64,000 bases of DNA from Bradyrhizobium sp. CCBAU 051011. GTDB taxonomy: Bacteria > Pseudomonadota > Alphaproteobacteria > Rhizobiales > Xanthobacteraceae. The stretch lies in the NCBI RefSeq assembly GCF_009930815.1, contig NZ_CP022222.1, positions 372,001-436,000 on the forward strand. The letters are read 5' to 3'. Below are positions 52,303-61,481 of the stretch, one piece after another. Below the pieces are notes generated by a model. That model did no database searches. It was not told the DNA's origin and was given only the letters and a program-made list of their open reading frames with translations. Position 1 is the first letter of the stretch; each line of letters opens with the position of its first letter. The position numbers were made by a program, and so were the translations under genes.

Positions 52303-54569
52303 CAGCTTGCCGCCCTCTGTTCACCCAGTTCCTGGAAGAACTGATGCACGTCGGCGCCCTTCCTGTAAATCGGCGACAATGCCTCAGGTGCGAAATCATC
52401 AACCTCGATCACTTTGGCAACCGCCTCATGCGCGGCGGCCAGCTTCTCGCCCTGCGCCTGGGTGATGACGCCCTTCTTCACCGCCTCCTTCCAGTCATGA
52501 AGGCGCGCCGCGCGCATCTGCTTTGCGACGTCCTCCACCGCCGTGACCAGACGGAACGCCTTTTCCAGCCGCGCGATACCGCCGTCATCATCGACGGCTG
52601 ACAGGTCGGCGGTGAGCCGGTCGCGTGCTGCCGACGGCTCCAGCACGAGCTGTGCACATTCATGCACGACACGGTCGGACGGCCCGGTCACCTTTGCGCC
52701 GAACGGCTGGATCAGGAATTTCAGGATCACAGCGACGAACCGGTTCGGCAGGTTGGCGAGGATTTCGGCGAAGCGGTTTTCGATTGTGCGGAAGCCGCTC
52801 GCCATGCACCATTCGAGTGCGGCGAAATCGGCCTGCTGGCGTCCCTCGTCCTGCCAGCGCTTCAACGCGGCCGACAGCAGATAGAGCTCGGAGAGGATAT
52901 CGCCGAACCGCGCCGAGAGCATTTCCTTACGCTTGAGCGCGCCGCCCAACGTCAACAGCGCCATGTCGGCGCACAACGCGAACGCCGACGAATAGCGCGA
53001 GAGCTGGCGATAGAACCGCGTCGCCTCGCCGGCATCGGGCGCCGGCGCCAACATGCCGCCGGTCCAGCTCCGGCCCCAGGCGCGGAACATGGTTTTGAAA
53101 CTGTGGCCGACATGGCTCCAGAACGCCTTGTCGAAGGCTTCCAGGCCCTTGGCACGGTCGGCCTCACCCAGTGCATTCATCTCGTCGAGCAGGAATGGAT
53201 GTGCGCGGATCGCGCCTTGGCCAAACACGATGAGATTTCGCGTGAGGATATTGGCGCCCTCGACGGTGATGCCGACCGGCACCGCACGATAGAGGCTGCC
53301 CATATAGTTCTGCGGGCCGTCGATGACGGCCTTGCCGCCATGGATGTCCATGGCGTCGTCGATCACGATCCGCATCCGATCGGTGGCATGCAACTTCATG
53401 ATGCCGGAAATGACCGCTGGGTGATGCCCCTGGTTGAGCGCCGCACAGGTCAACCGACGCGCGGCGTCGAGCAGGTAGGCGGTGCCGGCGATGCGGGCGA
53501 GCGGCTCCTCGATGCCTTCGAACTTGCCGATGGAAATGCCGAACTGCTCGCGGATGCGGGCATAGGCGCCGGTGGTGCGCGCCGCATAGGCCGCGCCTGC
53601 CGCCGAGAGCGACGGCAGCGAGATGCCGCGGCCGGCGGCGAGCGCCGTCATCAGCATCTTCCAGCCCTGCCCGAGCCGCTCCTGCCCGCCGATGATGTAG
53701 TCCATGGGAATGAAGACATCGCGGCCCCAGTTCGGGCCGTTCTGGAACACCTGCATCGCCGGCAGATGGCGGCGGCCAATGTCGACGCCGGGCAGATCGG
53801 TCGGGATCAGCGCGACGGTAATGCCGAGTTCTTCCTCGGTGCCTACGAGATGATCGGGGTCATAGGCCTTGAAGGCGAGACCGAGCAGCGTCGCGACGGG
53901 ACCGAGCGTGATGTAACGCTTGTGCCAGTTGAGCCGCAGGCCCAGCACTTCACGCCCCTCGAAATTGCCCTTGCAGATGATGCCGGTGTCGACCATCGAG
54001 GCCGCATCGGAGCCGGCTTCCGGGCTGGTCAGCCCGAAGCAGGGAATGTCGGTGCCTTCGGCAAGGCGCGGCAGCCATCGCTGCTGCTGCTCCGTGGTGC
54101 CGAAGCGCATCAATAGTTCGCCGGGCCCGAGCGAGTTCGGCACCATTACGGTGACCGCTGCGGTCAGTGATCGCGAGGAGAGCTTGCGCACCACTTCCGA
54201 ATGCGCATAGGGCGAGAAGCCGAGTCCACCAAATTCTTTCGGAATGATCATGCCGAAGAATTTGTGGCGCTTGATGAAGGCCCACGCCGCCGGCGGCAGA
54301 TCGCGCCATTCCCAATTGATCTTCCACTCGTCGAGCATGGCGCAGAGCTCGTCGACGGGGCCGTTCAGGAACGTCCGCTCCTCTTCGGTCAAAGTGGCCG
54401 GTGCAGTCGCCAGCAATTTCGACCAGTCGGGATTGCCGGTGAAGAGGTCGGCATCCCACCAGACATCGCCCGCCTCCAGCGCCTCGCGTTCGGTATCGGA
54501 CATCGCGGGCATGGCGCCGCGCGCGAAAGCGAAGATCGGCTTGCTGATGAAATCGCGGCGGAAGCTCAT
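52302..54569 (-). CDS. fadE: Acyl-CoA dehydrogenase FadE
   Basis: The ATG at 54569 has a strong GGAGG Shine-Dalgarno; the 10-codon longer start is not needed. At 755 residues it is the large FadE type, not the 380-residue ACAD. The core has IPKEFGGLGFSPYAHSEVVRKLSSRSLTAAVTVMVPNSLGPGELL, CFGLTSPEAGSDAASM, WGRDVFIPMDYIIGGQERLGQGWKMLM, and MDIHGGKAVIDGPQNY. A helical C-terminal extension follows. It introduces the first double bond in fatty acyl-CoA at the membrane face. It is the first gene of the operon fadE-fadA-fadB-thioesterase. Confidence 0.94.
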   Translation of the reverse strand: MSFRRDFISKPIFAFARGAMPAMSDTEREALEAGDVWWDADLFTGNPDWSKLLATAPATLTEEERTFLNGPVDELCAMLDEWKINWEWRDLPPAAWAFIKRHKFFGMIIPKEFGGLGFSPYAHSEVVRKLSSRSLTAAVTVMVPNSLGPGELLMRFGTTEQQQRWLPRLAEGTDIPCFGLTSPEAGSDAASMVDTGIICKGNFEGREVLGLRLNWHKRYITLGPVATLLGLAFKAYDPDHLVGTEEELGITVALIPTDLPGVDIGRRHLPAMQVFQNGPNWGRDVFIPMDYIIGGQERLGQGWKMLMTALAAGRGISLPSLSAAGAAYAARTTGAYARIREQFGISIGKFEGIEEPLARIAGTAYLLDAARRLTCAALNQGHHPAVISGIMKLHATDRMRIVIDDAMDIHGGKAVIDGPQNYMGSLYRAVPVGITVEGANILTRNLIVFGQGAIRAHPFLLDEMNALGEADRAKGLEAFDKAFWSHVGHSFKTMFRAWGRSWTGGMLAPAPDAGEATRFYRQLSRYSSAFALCADMALLTLGGALKRKEMLSARFGDILSELYLLSAALKRWQDEGRQQADFAALEWCMASGFRTIENRFAEILANLPNRFVAVILKFLIQPFGAKVTGPSDRVVHECAQLVLEPSAARDRLTADLSAVDDDGGIARLEKAFRLVTAVEDVAKQMRAARLHDWKEAVKKGVITQAQGEKLAAAHEAVAKVIEVDDFAPEALSPIYRKGADVHQFFQELGEQRAAS

Positions 54570-54812
54570 GGCGACCTCCTCATGATCGGGGCGCGACACC
54601 GCGCCTCACCTGGCCAAACGTCAGTTCATTCTAGCTGAAAAGCTCGGAATTCGGGGCCGTTAGCGGCCGGAATGAAGCGAAATTGATAAACCGGGAGATT
54701 AACGGCTGATGTCCCGGACCCGTTCCAGCACGACTTGCATTATCCGGCGGTTGAAGACGGACGTTGCAGGATGGTCCCGCGGCGCTGCCGGCCCGACCAG
54801 CGGGCGAACTTC

Positions 54813-55079
54813 TTACGAGTCGCGCTTGTGGCGTCGTCGTTCGTTGGGGACGAACACGGCAAACACTTCCCTAACGCGAACGGCCGGCGTCACGTCGCGG
54901 GTAAAGCGAAGCTCCGCCGTCGTCCGGGTTTCTTCGACGCGAGGTGCATAGAGAGCGCTGCCATAGAGCGATCCGTCGAACCGCAAATTGCTTTCGTCGT
55001 CAGTGAGGTAAGCGTTCGAAGCAAACAGGAATACGAGCAGCGTCGATCCGACGACGGTAAAATATTTGAATATGGGCAT
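54813..55079 (-). CDS. Small membrane-anchored hypothetical protein, 88 aa
   Basis: An N-terminal hydrophobic segment (FKYFTVVGSTLLVFLFASNAYL) acts as a signal or anchor. The rest is polar: TDDESNLRFDGSLYGSALYAPRVEETRTTAELRFTRDVTPAVRVREVFAVFVPNERRRHKRDS, ending in a strongly basic tail. This type (a short anchored protein with an early Asp/Glu patch) is common in bradyrhizobia. Function unknown. Confidence 0.7.
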   Translation of the reverse strand: MPIFKYFTVVGSTLLVFLFASNAYLTDDESNLRFDGSLYGSALYAPRVEETRTTAELRFTRDVTPAVRVREVFAVFVPNERRRHKRDS

Positions 55080-55337
55080 TGGTATACGAGCCTTCCCCTT
55101 CTTTGGAGGGAAGGTGCATCGCGCGTCATCAAAGCGAGGTTTAAGGGCGCCCAGCTTTTGCCCAAACGGTTGGCTGCCAGTTGCCTATTTGTGACAAATC
55201 TTAATGAATCGCCGCGGATCGACTAGCGAGACAACCCCGCGGCAGCTGCTCCACCCCGCCGTTGCGAGCAATCGCTTCGAACGATCGGGCCTCCGGCTCG
55301 CGCCGGTGCCCGATCGCAAAATTGAACCAAGAACCGC

Positions 55338-56562
55338 TCAGCCCGGTCCCGCCCCCTGCGTTGCAGTGTACACCGCGTAGAGCGACTGGCTCGCAGCCAT
55401 GAACAGGCGATTGCGTTTCGGTCCGCCGAAGCAGATGTTGCCGCACACTTCGGGCAGGCGGATGCGACCGATCAGCTTGCCATCCGGCGACCACACCGTG
55501 ACGCCGCTGTAGCCGACGGCGCGGCCGGCATTGCTGGAGCACCAGACATTGCCGTTGACGTCGCAGCGCACGCCATCCGGTCCGCATTTCACACCGTCGA
55601 CCATGAAGTCGCTGAACCGCTTGTGGTTGGTGAGCTTGTTGTCGGTGCCGACATCGAACACGAACATGTCGCCCTTGCCGCCCGGACCGGTATCGCCTGG
55701 GCCTTTGCCGGTGCTTGCGACATAGAGCTTCTTATAGTCGGGCGAGAAGCAAAGGCCGTTGGGATCCGGCACCTGCTCCTCGGTGACGACGAGATCGATG
55801 CGGCCGGACGGATCGATGCGATAGCAATTGGTCGGCAGCTCGCGCTTGCCCGGCACGAAACCGGCTGGCTGGCCGATCCTTGGATTGAGCTTGCCGGCGG
55901 AATTGCTCGGTCCTCCAGCAACGTCGGGCTCGCCCTCGTAGAGCTGGCCGCCATAGGGCGGATCGGTGAACCAGTAGCTGCCATCCGGATGCGCGACGAC
56001 GTCGTTCGGCGAATTCAGCTTCTTGCCATTGTAGGAATCGGCCAGCACGGTCGCGGTGCCGTCGTGCTCGTAGCGCACAACGCGCCGGGTCAGATGCTCG
56101 CAGGAGAGCTGCCGCCCCTGGAAGTCGAACGAGTTGCCGTTACTGTTGTTGGACGGCGTGCGGAAGACGCTGACGTGACCGTCGTCCTCCGACCATCGCA
56201 TCTGCCGGTTATTGGGGATGTCGCTCCACAGCAGATAGCGCCCCTGCGAGCTCCAGGCCGGGCCTTCCGCCCACAACAGTCCGGTATGAGACGCTTGATC
56301 GCGGTGTTGGGCTGGGCGAGGTCGTTGAAGGACGGGTCGACGGCGATGATGTCGGGATCCCAGAAGTAGGTGGTCGGGGGGCGCCGCGCGGACTGAAATC
56401 GCGCGGCGGGCTGGTGACTGTCGACGGCGGCGCCACGGGGCCGGTCTGGGCCAATGCGCTGCCTATCCCGGTGGCGGCGGCGCCTGCACATGCCGCCAAA
56501 CCCTGGACAAGCGTTCGTCGCGATATGGTGGCTTCTGAATCGCACTCCTCATGGCGCGTCAT
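55338..56562 (-). pseudogene. SMP-30/gluconolactonase-like gene with two frameshifts
   Basis: The ATG at 56562 starts a Tat-type signal (SRRTLVQGLAACAGAAATGIGSALAQ). In a C-run at about 56380 the frame must change to continue TTYFWDPDIIAVDPSFNDLAQPNTAIKRL. Near 56290 it must change again to reach HTGLLWAEGPAWSSQGRYLLWSDIPNN and the rest of a complete SMP-30 propeller (NSPNDVVAHPDGSYWFTDPPYGGQ, VPDPNGLCFSPDYKKLYVAST, DGVRCDVNGNVWCSS). The 313 codons after the second shift are intact and open from a TTG at 56276. They could make a cytoplasmic fragment, but the exported enzyme cannot be made. Confidence 0.85.
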
Positions 56563-56842
56563 CGCGTCCTCCCAAATGTGTTTGCCGGCCGTTGATCCGG
56601 CCTGGCAACTTGAGGTTAGTCCGGACCGCGTCCGGTTGCGAGAGCCCGCTTTGGATTCGCACTCGCCTAATCAAGCTCGCAGTCGATCATGGCAATACCT
56701 CGTCCAAACGAATGTCTGTCGTGGGGGCTCCGCCGTCATCACTTGGGGCAATTGCCCACGTGGCGATCAGGCAGGCGACATGCTAATCATTCGACGGCTC
56801 GTCGAACTCCTCCGGCAAGTCCTCTGTCCGCGGGACAACAAA

Positions 56843-58150
56843 ATGAAAATGCCGATGCGACGGATATTGCATTGCACCGCAGGATCGCGCGCCGGACGGC
56901 TTCTTGCCGCGGTCTTGTCGTTGGCGATGTGGACCAGCACGGCCGCAGCCAACCAGGCGGCCAGCATCCCCGCGCCATCTCCAGACAAGCTCGAGCGCAT
57001 CACTGAATTTTTCAATAATGAGGTCGCGACCGGAAAGCTGCCGGGCGCCGTTATATTGATCCAGCAGCACGGCAGGCTGGCCTATCTGAAATGTTTCGGC
57101 GTCCAGGATGTCGAGACCAAAACTCCGATGTCATCAGACACGATCTTTGCGCTTCATTCGATGACGAAGCCGATCACCAGCGTCGCGGCCATGATGCTGA
57201 TCGACGCAGGCAAGCTCTCGCTCGCCGACTCCGCCTCAAAATTCATTCCGGCATTTGCCGACGTCAAGGTAGGAGTGGCGTTTGCCGCGGCTGACGGGAC
57301 GCCCTTTCTGAAACTTGTCCCACCGGACCGGCCGGTGACGATCGAGGACCTGCTGCGCCATACCTCGGGCATCATCTACGACTACATCGGCGGCAAGCTG
57401 ATCGATAAAGCGTATAAGGGCTCCGGCCTTTTCGACGGCAGGTACAACAACAAGGTGTTTGCCGAGCGCATGGCCAGGTTGCCGCTGGCAAGACAGCCCG
57501 GCACGCTTTGGCGCTACGGCCATTCGACCGATGTGCTCGGCCGCATCATCGAGATTGTCTCCGGACAGACGCTCTATCAATTCGAGAAGCAGCACATCTT
57601 CGATCCGCTCGGCATGACCAGCACCAAATACGCTCTCGAAAGCGCCGGCGAACACGCCCGGATGGCGGAGCCGCTGCCGAACGACACCATCCTGAAGGAT
57701 TCAGAGGCTGAACGGCGCGCCCATCCCGAATGGGAGTCAGGCGGCGGCGGGTTGGTCTCGACCTTGAACGACTATGCGCGCTTTGCCCAGATGATCCTCA
57801 ACGGCGGGGAGTTCGACGGCAAACGCTACCTCAGCCCGGCGGCGTTCAGGGCGATGACATCTGACCATGTCGGGCCGACATCCGGCGTTGCGCGGGATTA
57901 TTTCTACTTTCCCGGCGATGGCTTCGGCTATGGTTATGGCCTTGCCGTACGCACCGATCCGGGAAACGCCAAGCCGCCGCCGGGTTCGATCGGCGAACTC
58001 AAATGGGATAGCGGCAGCGGCACCTATTTCGGGGTCGATCCTCACCTGAACATGATCTACATCATGCTGGAGCAGACCCAGAACGAACGGGGCCGCATCC
58101 TGCCCGCCTTCAAGAAGCTGGTTTACGACGCATTCGCCACGGACAATTGA
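56843..58150 (+). CDS. Serine hydrolase, class C beta-lactamase / EstB-like
   Basis: The first plausible start is ATG 56843 (two further ATGs follow within four codons), giving 435 residues with a signal peptide ending TAAA|N. The nucleophile motif is SMTK (in IFALHSMTKPITSVAAMMLI), the second motif is WRYGHSTDVLGRIIEIVSG, and SGGGGLVSTLNDYARFAQMIL follows. This fits EstB-type esterases and D-aminopeptidase-like members more than true beta-lactamases. Periplasmic. It stands between two genes on the opposite strand. Confidence 0.87.
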   Translation: MKMPMRRILHCTAGSRAGRLLAAVLSLAMWTSTAAANQAASIPAPSPDKLERITEFFNNEVATGKLPGAVILIQQHGRLAYLKCFGVQDVETKTPMSSDTIFALHSMTKPITSVAAMMLIDAGKLSLADSASKFIPAFADVKVGVAFAAADGTPFLKLVPPDRPVTIEDLLRHTSGIIYDYIGGKLIDKAYKGSGLFDGRYNNKVFAERMARLPLARQPGTLWRYGHSTDVLGRIIEIVSGQTLYQFEKQHIFDPLGMTSTKYALESAGEHARMAEPLPNDTILKDSEAERRAHPEWESGGGGLVSTLNDYARFAQMILNGGEFDGKRYLSPAAFRAMTSDHVGPTSGVARDYFYFPGDGFGYGYGLAVRTDPGNAKPPPGSIGELKWDSGSGTYFGVDPHLNMIYIMLEQTQNERGRILPAFKKLVYDAFATDN

Positions 58151-58163
58151 TCCGGTCGCTGCG

Positions 58164-58940
58164 CTACGTCAAACCTTCGTCGGGAATATTCAGCACGTTG
58201 CCGCATGCCTTGCAGTGGACCGCATCGCTGTCGTGACGCTGCAATCCGCAGGTGGGGCAGGAAAACCGCACCTTGTGCGGGGTCAGCAGCGCGCGGGCGA
58301 GATTGAAAAACAGGGTCACGCCAAAAATCATGATGACGACCGTAATCATGCGGCCGGTCGTGCCCGACAGGGTAATGTCGCCAAAGCCGGTCGTCGTCAG
58401 CGCGGTCACCGTGAAGTACAGCGCGTCCGCATAGTTCGCAATCTGTGGATTGCGAAACTTCTGCGTCTCGTAAACGATCGCAGTCATCACGAAGATGAAT
58501 ACCGCGAGGTTGGTGACCGCAAAGATGACTTCCTCATTGCGCCGGAAGAAATTGCTGTCTTCGCGCAGACGCGCCAGCATCTGGTAGTCGCGCAACAATC
58601 GCAGCGTCCTGAGCACGCGAAGAAAGCCGCCGGCTTCTCCCGCCAGCGGCGCCAGGAATGATATGATCGCGACGATGTCCGTCCAGGTCGAGAAGCGGGT
58701 GAATTCGCGCAGCCGATGCCGGCTGACCAGCAATCGCGCGGAAAAATCCGCAAGGATAACGACCCCGAACAGAACGTCGAGCGTTTCGGTGATTTCATTC
58801 GAAGGCAGAAACGACGTCGCGATGATGAACAGGACAGTTACGATATCAAACACCAGCAGCGCATAGCGAAAACGGACGCCCTCCGGCGTCGCGCCCTCGT
58901 AGAGGCTGCGAGTGCTCCGTCTTATGGAAGCGAACGACAT
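58164..58940 (-). CDS. Voltage-sensor-type potassium channel with C-terminal zinc ribbon
   Basis: The ATG at 58940 gives 258 residues. Helices S1-S4 include a charged S4 (R108, R111, R114, R117 at every third position), then S5, a pore loop and the filter TTGFGD (183-188) in place of TVGYGD, and S6 (VVIMIFGVTLFFNLARALL). The tail has four cysteines, C228, C231, C243 and C246 (CPTCGLQ...CKACGN), a zinc ribbon placed right after S6. It is a homotetrameric inner-membrane K+ channel; the ribbon could gate or assemble it. Confidence 0.86.
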   Translation of the reverse strand: MSFASIRRSTRSLYEGATPEGVRFRYALLVFDIVTVLFIIATSFLPSNEITETLDVLFGVVILADFSARLLVSRHRLREFTRFSTWTDIVAIISFLAPLAGEAGGFLRVLRTLRLLRDYQMLARLREDSNFFRRNEEVIFAVTNLAVFIFVMTAIVYETQKFRNPQIANYADALYFTVTALTTTGFGDITLSGTTGRMITVVIMIFGVTLFFNLARALLTPHKVRFSCPTCGLQRHDSDAVHCKACGNVLNIPDEGLT

Positions 58941-58999
58941 GGCGGCATCTTCACCATTCGCACGTGCTATTGCAAATGATGGTTGGTGGCGACGAGAAA

Positions 59000-59992
59000 T
59001 CACTTCCTGTTGGCCGCTTCGCGTTCGATGAACGCCACCTCGGTGCCCTTCTTCAGGAGCATTGCCAGCCTGTCGGCGTCCCAGTTGGTGAGGCGCACGC
59101 AGCCATTGGACTCTGACTTGCTGACTTTAGACGGGTTGGGCGTCCCGTGAATGCCATATCCTTCCTCTGAAAGTCCGATCCATTGCGACCCGACGGGATT
59201 ATTGGGGCCGGGCCTGATCTTGAAGGCTCGCTTGGATTTGACTCCCTTGAACTTGTAATCTGGATTGTACCGGTAATACGGATTTGCATCGATCGAGATC
59301 ACCTTGAGGACGCCGCCGGGGCTCGGCTTCTCCTCGCTGCCCACGGTCGCGGGAAAAAATGCGATCAGTTCGGAGTTCGCGAAGGCTCTGACGGTTTGAG
59401 ACGCCTTGTCGACCTCGACACGCGTCACGGCCGGCTTGCCCTCCTTGGCCGGGACGTTGACCACCGCGATGGTTTGTCCGGCCTCGTCGAATTTCTTGCC
59501 GGGATTAAGAGCTGCGAGCAGCGCTTCGCTCATGTGAAACTTTTCGGCGAGGGCTTCCCGCGGGCTGGTGTAGTCCAGCGACTTGAGGTCTTTCAGGTCT
59601 TCCATCTTCTCAGGAAGCTTCTTCAGGAACGGGCCTTTGACGTCCTTGTCCGCGATCTTGTAATCGACGACGACCGGATCCGAACCGGTGGCAAGCAAAG
59701 CGGCCCAGATTTCGGAAGTCAGGGGCTGCTTGTTTACGGCCAAGCCTTTGGATTCGGCAAACGCCTTCAGGGCTTTCTGGGCATTCTCGCCAAGCTTGCC
59801 GTCGATCTCGCCCGGGGAGAAATTGGCGCGGTCAAGCAGCACCTGAGCCTTGACGATGACGGGATCGATCTTGCCGTTGGCCGGCAGCTTGCCCTTGAAT
59901 TCAGCATTGTTGATCGCTGCCGCGTCGGGGCCGGCAACGGCCGGCGCGGCGAAGCAGGCGAGCAGAAACAGCCCGGCAAACCAGCGGATCAT
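59000..59992 (-). CDS. L,D-transpeptidase with N-terminal peptidoglycan-binding-like domain
   Basis: The ATG at 59992 has a GGGAG Shine-Dalgarno and a signal peptide (ending AVA|G, near 21). Residues 40-100 resemble a PG_binding_1 fold (VIVKAQVLLDRANFSPGEIDGKLGENAQKALKAFAESKGL). A LysM-like segment (SPREALAEKFHMSEALLAALNPGKKF) and the YkuD domain follow, with H282 and C298 in HGTPNPSKVSKSESNGCVRL. It cross-links or edits peptidoglycan in the periplasm. This layout resembles ErfK/YbiS types. Confidence 0.9.
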   Translation of the reverse strand: MIRWFAGLFLLACFAAPAVAGPDAAAINNAEFKGKLPANGKIDPVIVKAQVLLDRANFSPGEIDGKLGENAQKALKAFAESKGLAVNKQPLTSEIWAALLATGSDPVVVDYKIADKDVKGPFLKKLPEKMEDLKDLKSLDYTSPREALAEKFHMSEALLAALNPGKKFDEAGQTIAVVNVPAKEGKPAVTRVEVDKASQTVRAFANSELIAFFPATVGSEEKPSPGGVLKVISIDANPYYRYNPDYKFKGVKSKRAFKIRPGPNNPVGSQWIGLSEEGYGIHGTPNPSKVSKSESNGCVRLTNWDADRLAMLLKKGTEVAFIEREAANRK

Positions 59993-60059
59993 CGGCAATC
60001 TCCCAAATACGGACGATAAAGATTTCGACGGGCCGGAGTTCCCTGCAGCCGTCGGTTCA

Positions 60060-60097
60060 GAAGCGTAGCCCGGGTGTAGCGAAGCGTAACCCGGGTA
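60060..60097. repeat. Short GTAGCCCGGGTGTAGCGAAGCG repeat
   Basis: GCGTAGCCCGGGTGTAGCG is followed by AAGCGTAACCCGGGTAAG, two imperfect direct copies related to the palindrome at 34470. Confidence 0.55.
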
Positions 60098-60111
60098 AGG
60101 GAGAAGAAAGA

Positions 60112-60735
60112 TCAATCCGGCCGGATCATCTCGAACATGTTTTCCGGCTTGATCTCGAAATAATCGCCCCGGCGGCCGGCGCGGACGATCGGATGGGCCA
60201 GCCCGGTCTGGTAGACGCCGTCCTTGATGAAGGTCTTGTCGATGTGGACCGCGACGACTTCGCCGAACGTCACCCAGGCCTGCGCCTTCTCGCCGTCCTT
60301 GCCCTGCAACTGGAGTATCTGCGTCAGCTTGCACTCGAAGGCCACAGGGCTTTCCGCCACTCGGGGCACGTTGACGAGCTTGCAGGGCGCGGCCGTGAGC
60401 CCTGCGATCTTGAACTCATCGACGTCGCGGGCAACGTGCGCCGCCGTCGCGTTCATCTGCTTCGCCAGATCCATGGTGGCGAGATTCCAGACGAACTCGC
60501 CGGTGTCCTGGATATTGCCCGCGCTGTCCTTCCAATTGGTCGAGGAGAAGCCGATGATCGGCGGCACGTAGCAGAAGGCGTTGAAGAAGCTGTAGGGCGC
60601 CAGATTGACGTTGCCGCTGCCGTCGCGCGAGGAAATCCAGCCGATCGGGCGCGGGGCGATGATGGCGTTGAAGGGATCGTGCTTGAGGCCGTGGCCGTTC
60701 TTCGGCTCGTAAAAGTGCAGGTCTTTGGTCGTCAC
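60112..60735 (-). CDS. Flavin reductase-like FMN-binding split-barrel protein
   Basis: The 207-residue protein has the split-barrel pattern IIAPRPIGWISSRDGSGNVNLAPYSFFNAFCYVPPIIGFSS, with the S/T-rich FMN phosphate loop, then GEFVWNLATMDLAKQMNATAA and AFECKLTQIL. Family members reduce flavins with NAD(P)H or act as flavin-dependent oxygenase partners. No oxygenase gene is next to it. Cytoplasmic. Confidence 0.88.
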   Translation of the reverse strand: MTTKDLHFYEPKNGHGLKHDPFNAIIAPRPIGWISSRDGSGNVNLAPYSFFNAFCYVPPIIGFSSTNWKDSAGNIQDTGEFVWNLATMDLAKQMNATAAHVARDVDEFKIAGLTAAPCKLVNVPRVAESPVAFECKLTQILQLQGKDGEKAQAWVTFGEVVAVHIDKTFIKDGVYQTGLAHPIVRAGRRGDYFEIKPENMFEMIRPD

Positions 60736-60748
60736 GCCGGGACTCTTC

Positions 60749-60834
60749 CGTCATTGCGAGGAGCGAAAGCGACGAAGCAATCCAGGCCGCGTCGCGCGGA
60801 GCCAGTGGATTGCTTCGCTTCGCTCGCAATGACG
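60749..60834. repeat. CATTGCGAG / GAAGCAATCCA palindromic repeat, copy 5
   Basis: CGTCATTGCGAGGAGCGAAA and the inverted CGCTTCGCTCGCAATGACG flank GGCCGCGTCGCGCGGAGCCAG. It lies between the TetR gene and the flavin reductase gene, both on the minus strand. Confidence 0.9.
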
Positions 60835-60856
60835 ACGGAGTCAAGTGGCGAAGAGC

Positions 60857-61462
60857 TCAATTCGCCTTGCGCGGCTCAAGAGCCCGGAAAAGGAAATCGA
60901 TCATCTGGTCGATCGTTGCGCTGGGCTTGTTGACGGCCTGCGCGATCATCTGCGGGTGGAAGAAGCGGACCATGCCGGTGCAGGTGCACAGCGCTGCCAA
61001 AGGCAGATCAGGCGCCTCAAACTCGCCGGACGCCACGCCCTGTGCGATCACCTGGCCGATGATATCTGTAACGCATTCAATATGGGCGACACAGACGTCC
61101 CAATCCTCCTCCATCGCGATCTCGACCATCTCGTGCAGCTTGGAATCGCCGACATAGCGCTCGGTGTTCATCCGATTGATGGTCTTGAGCAACTCGCGCA
61201 AGCGAGGTTTCGCCGGACCGGGCTGGGCTGCGATCCGCCGCGCCTCGACCTCGACCTCGCCCATCAGCGTGCGAGCCACGCCCTCGTGGATCGACTTCTT
61301 CGAATCGAAGAAGCGATAGACGTTGGCGGGGCTCATCCGCAGTTCCTTGGCGATGTCGGCGACCGTCGTCTTCTGGTAGCCCATCTGCCTGAACAGACGC
61401 TCCGCCACCACGAGAATCTTTTCCCGGGTATCCGTCTCGACGTGTTCAGAAATAAGCGTCAT
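60857..61462 (-). CDS. TetR-family regulator of the adjacent RND pump
   Basis: The ATG at 61462 has a GAGAG Shine-Dalgarno. Residues 10-58 are the TetR HTH (TREKILVVAERLFRQMGYQKTTVADIAKELRMSPANVYRFFDSKKSIHEGV). The C-terminal domain contains HEMVEIAMEEDWDVCVAHIECV and ends LFRALEPRKAN. It follows the RND permease gene by 19 bases on the same strand, so it is likely co-transcribed and represses its own operon, as in many efflux loci; the ligand is unknown. Confidence 0.9.
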   Translation of the reverse strand: MTLISEHVETDTREKILVVAERLFRQMGYQKTTVADIAKELRMSPANVYRFFDSKKSIHEGVARTLMGEVEVEARRIAAQPGPAKPRLRELLKTINRMNTERYVGDSKLHEMVEIAMEEDWDVCVAHIECVTDIIGQVIAQGVASGEFEAPDLPLAALCTCTGMVRFFHPQMIAQAVNKPSATIDQMIDFLFRALEPRKAN

Positions 61463-61481
61463 GTCAGCTCTCAATGTTCAA

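Noticed and set aside
51118..54116. Two long plus-strand frames opposite the thiolase and fadE genes
   Set aside because: Both are shadows of well-identified minus-strand enzymes, with Arg/His/Gly/Ala-rich translations and no ribosome sites.
56414..56842. 143-codon N-terminal extension of the serine hydrolase frame
   Set aside because: The signal peptide begins at 56843-56855; the extension overlaps the opposite SMP-30 gene and has no homology-like features.
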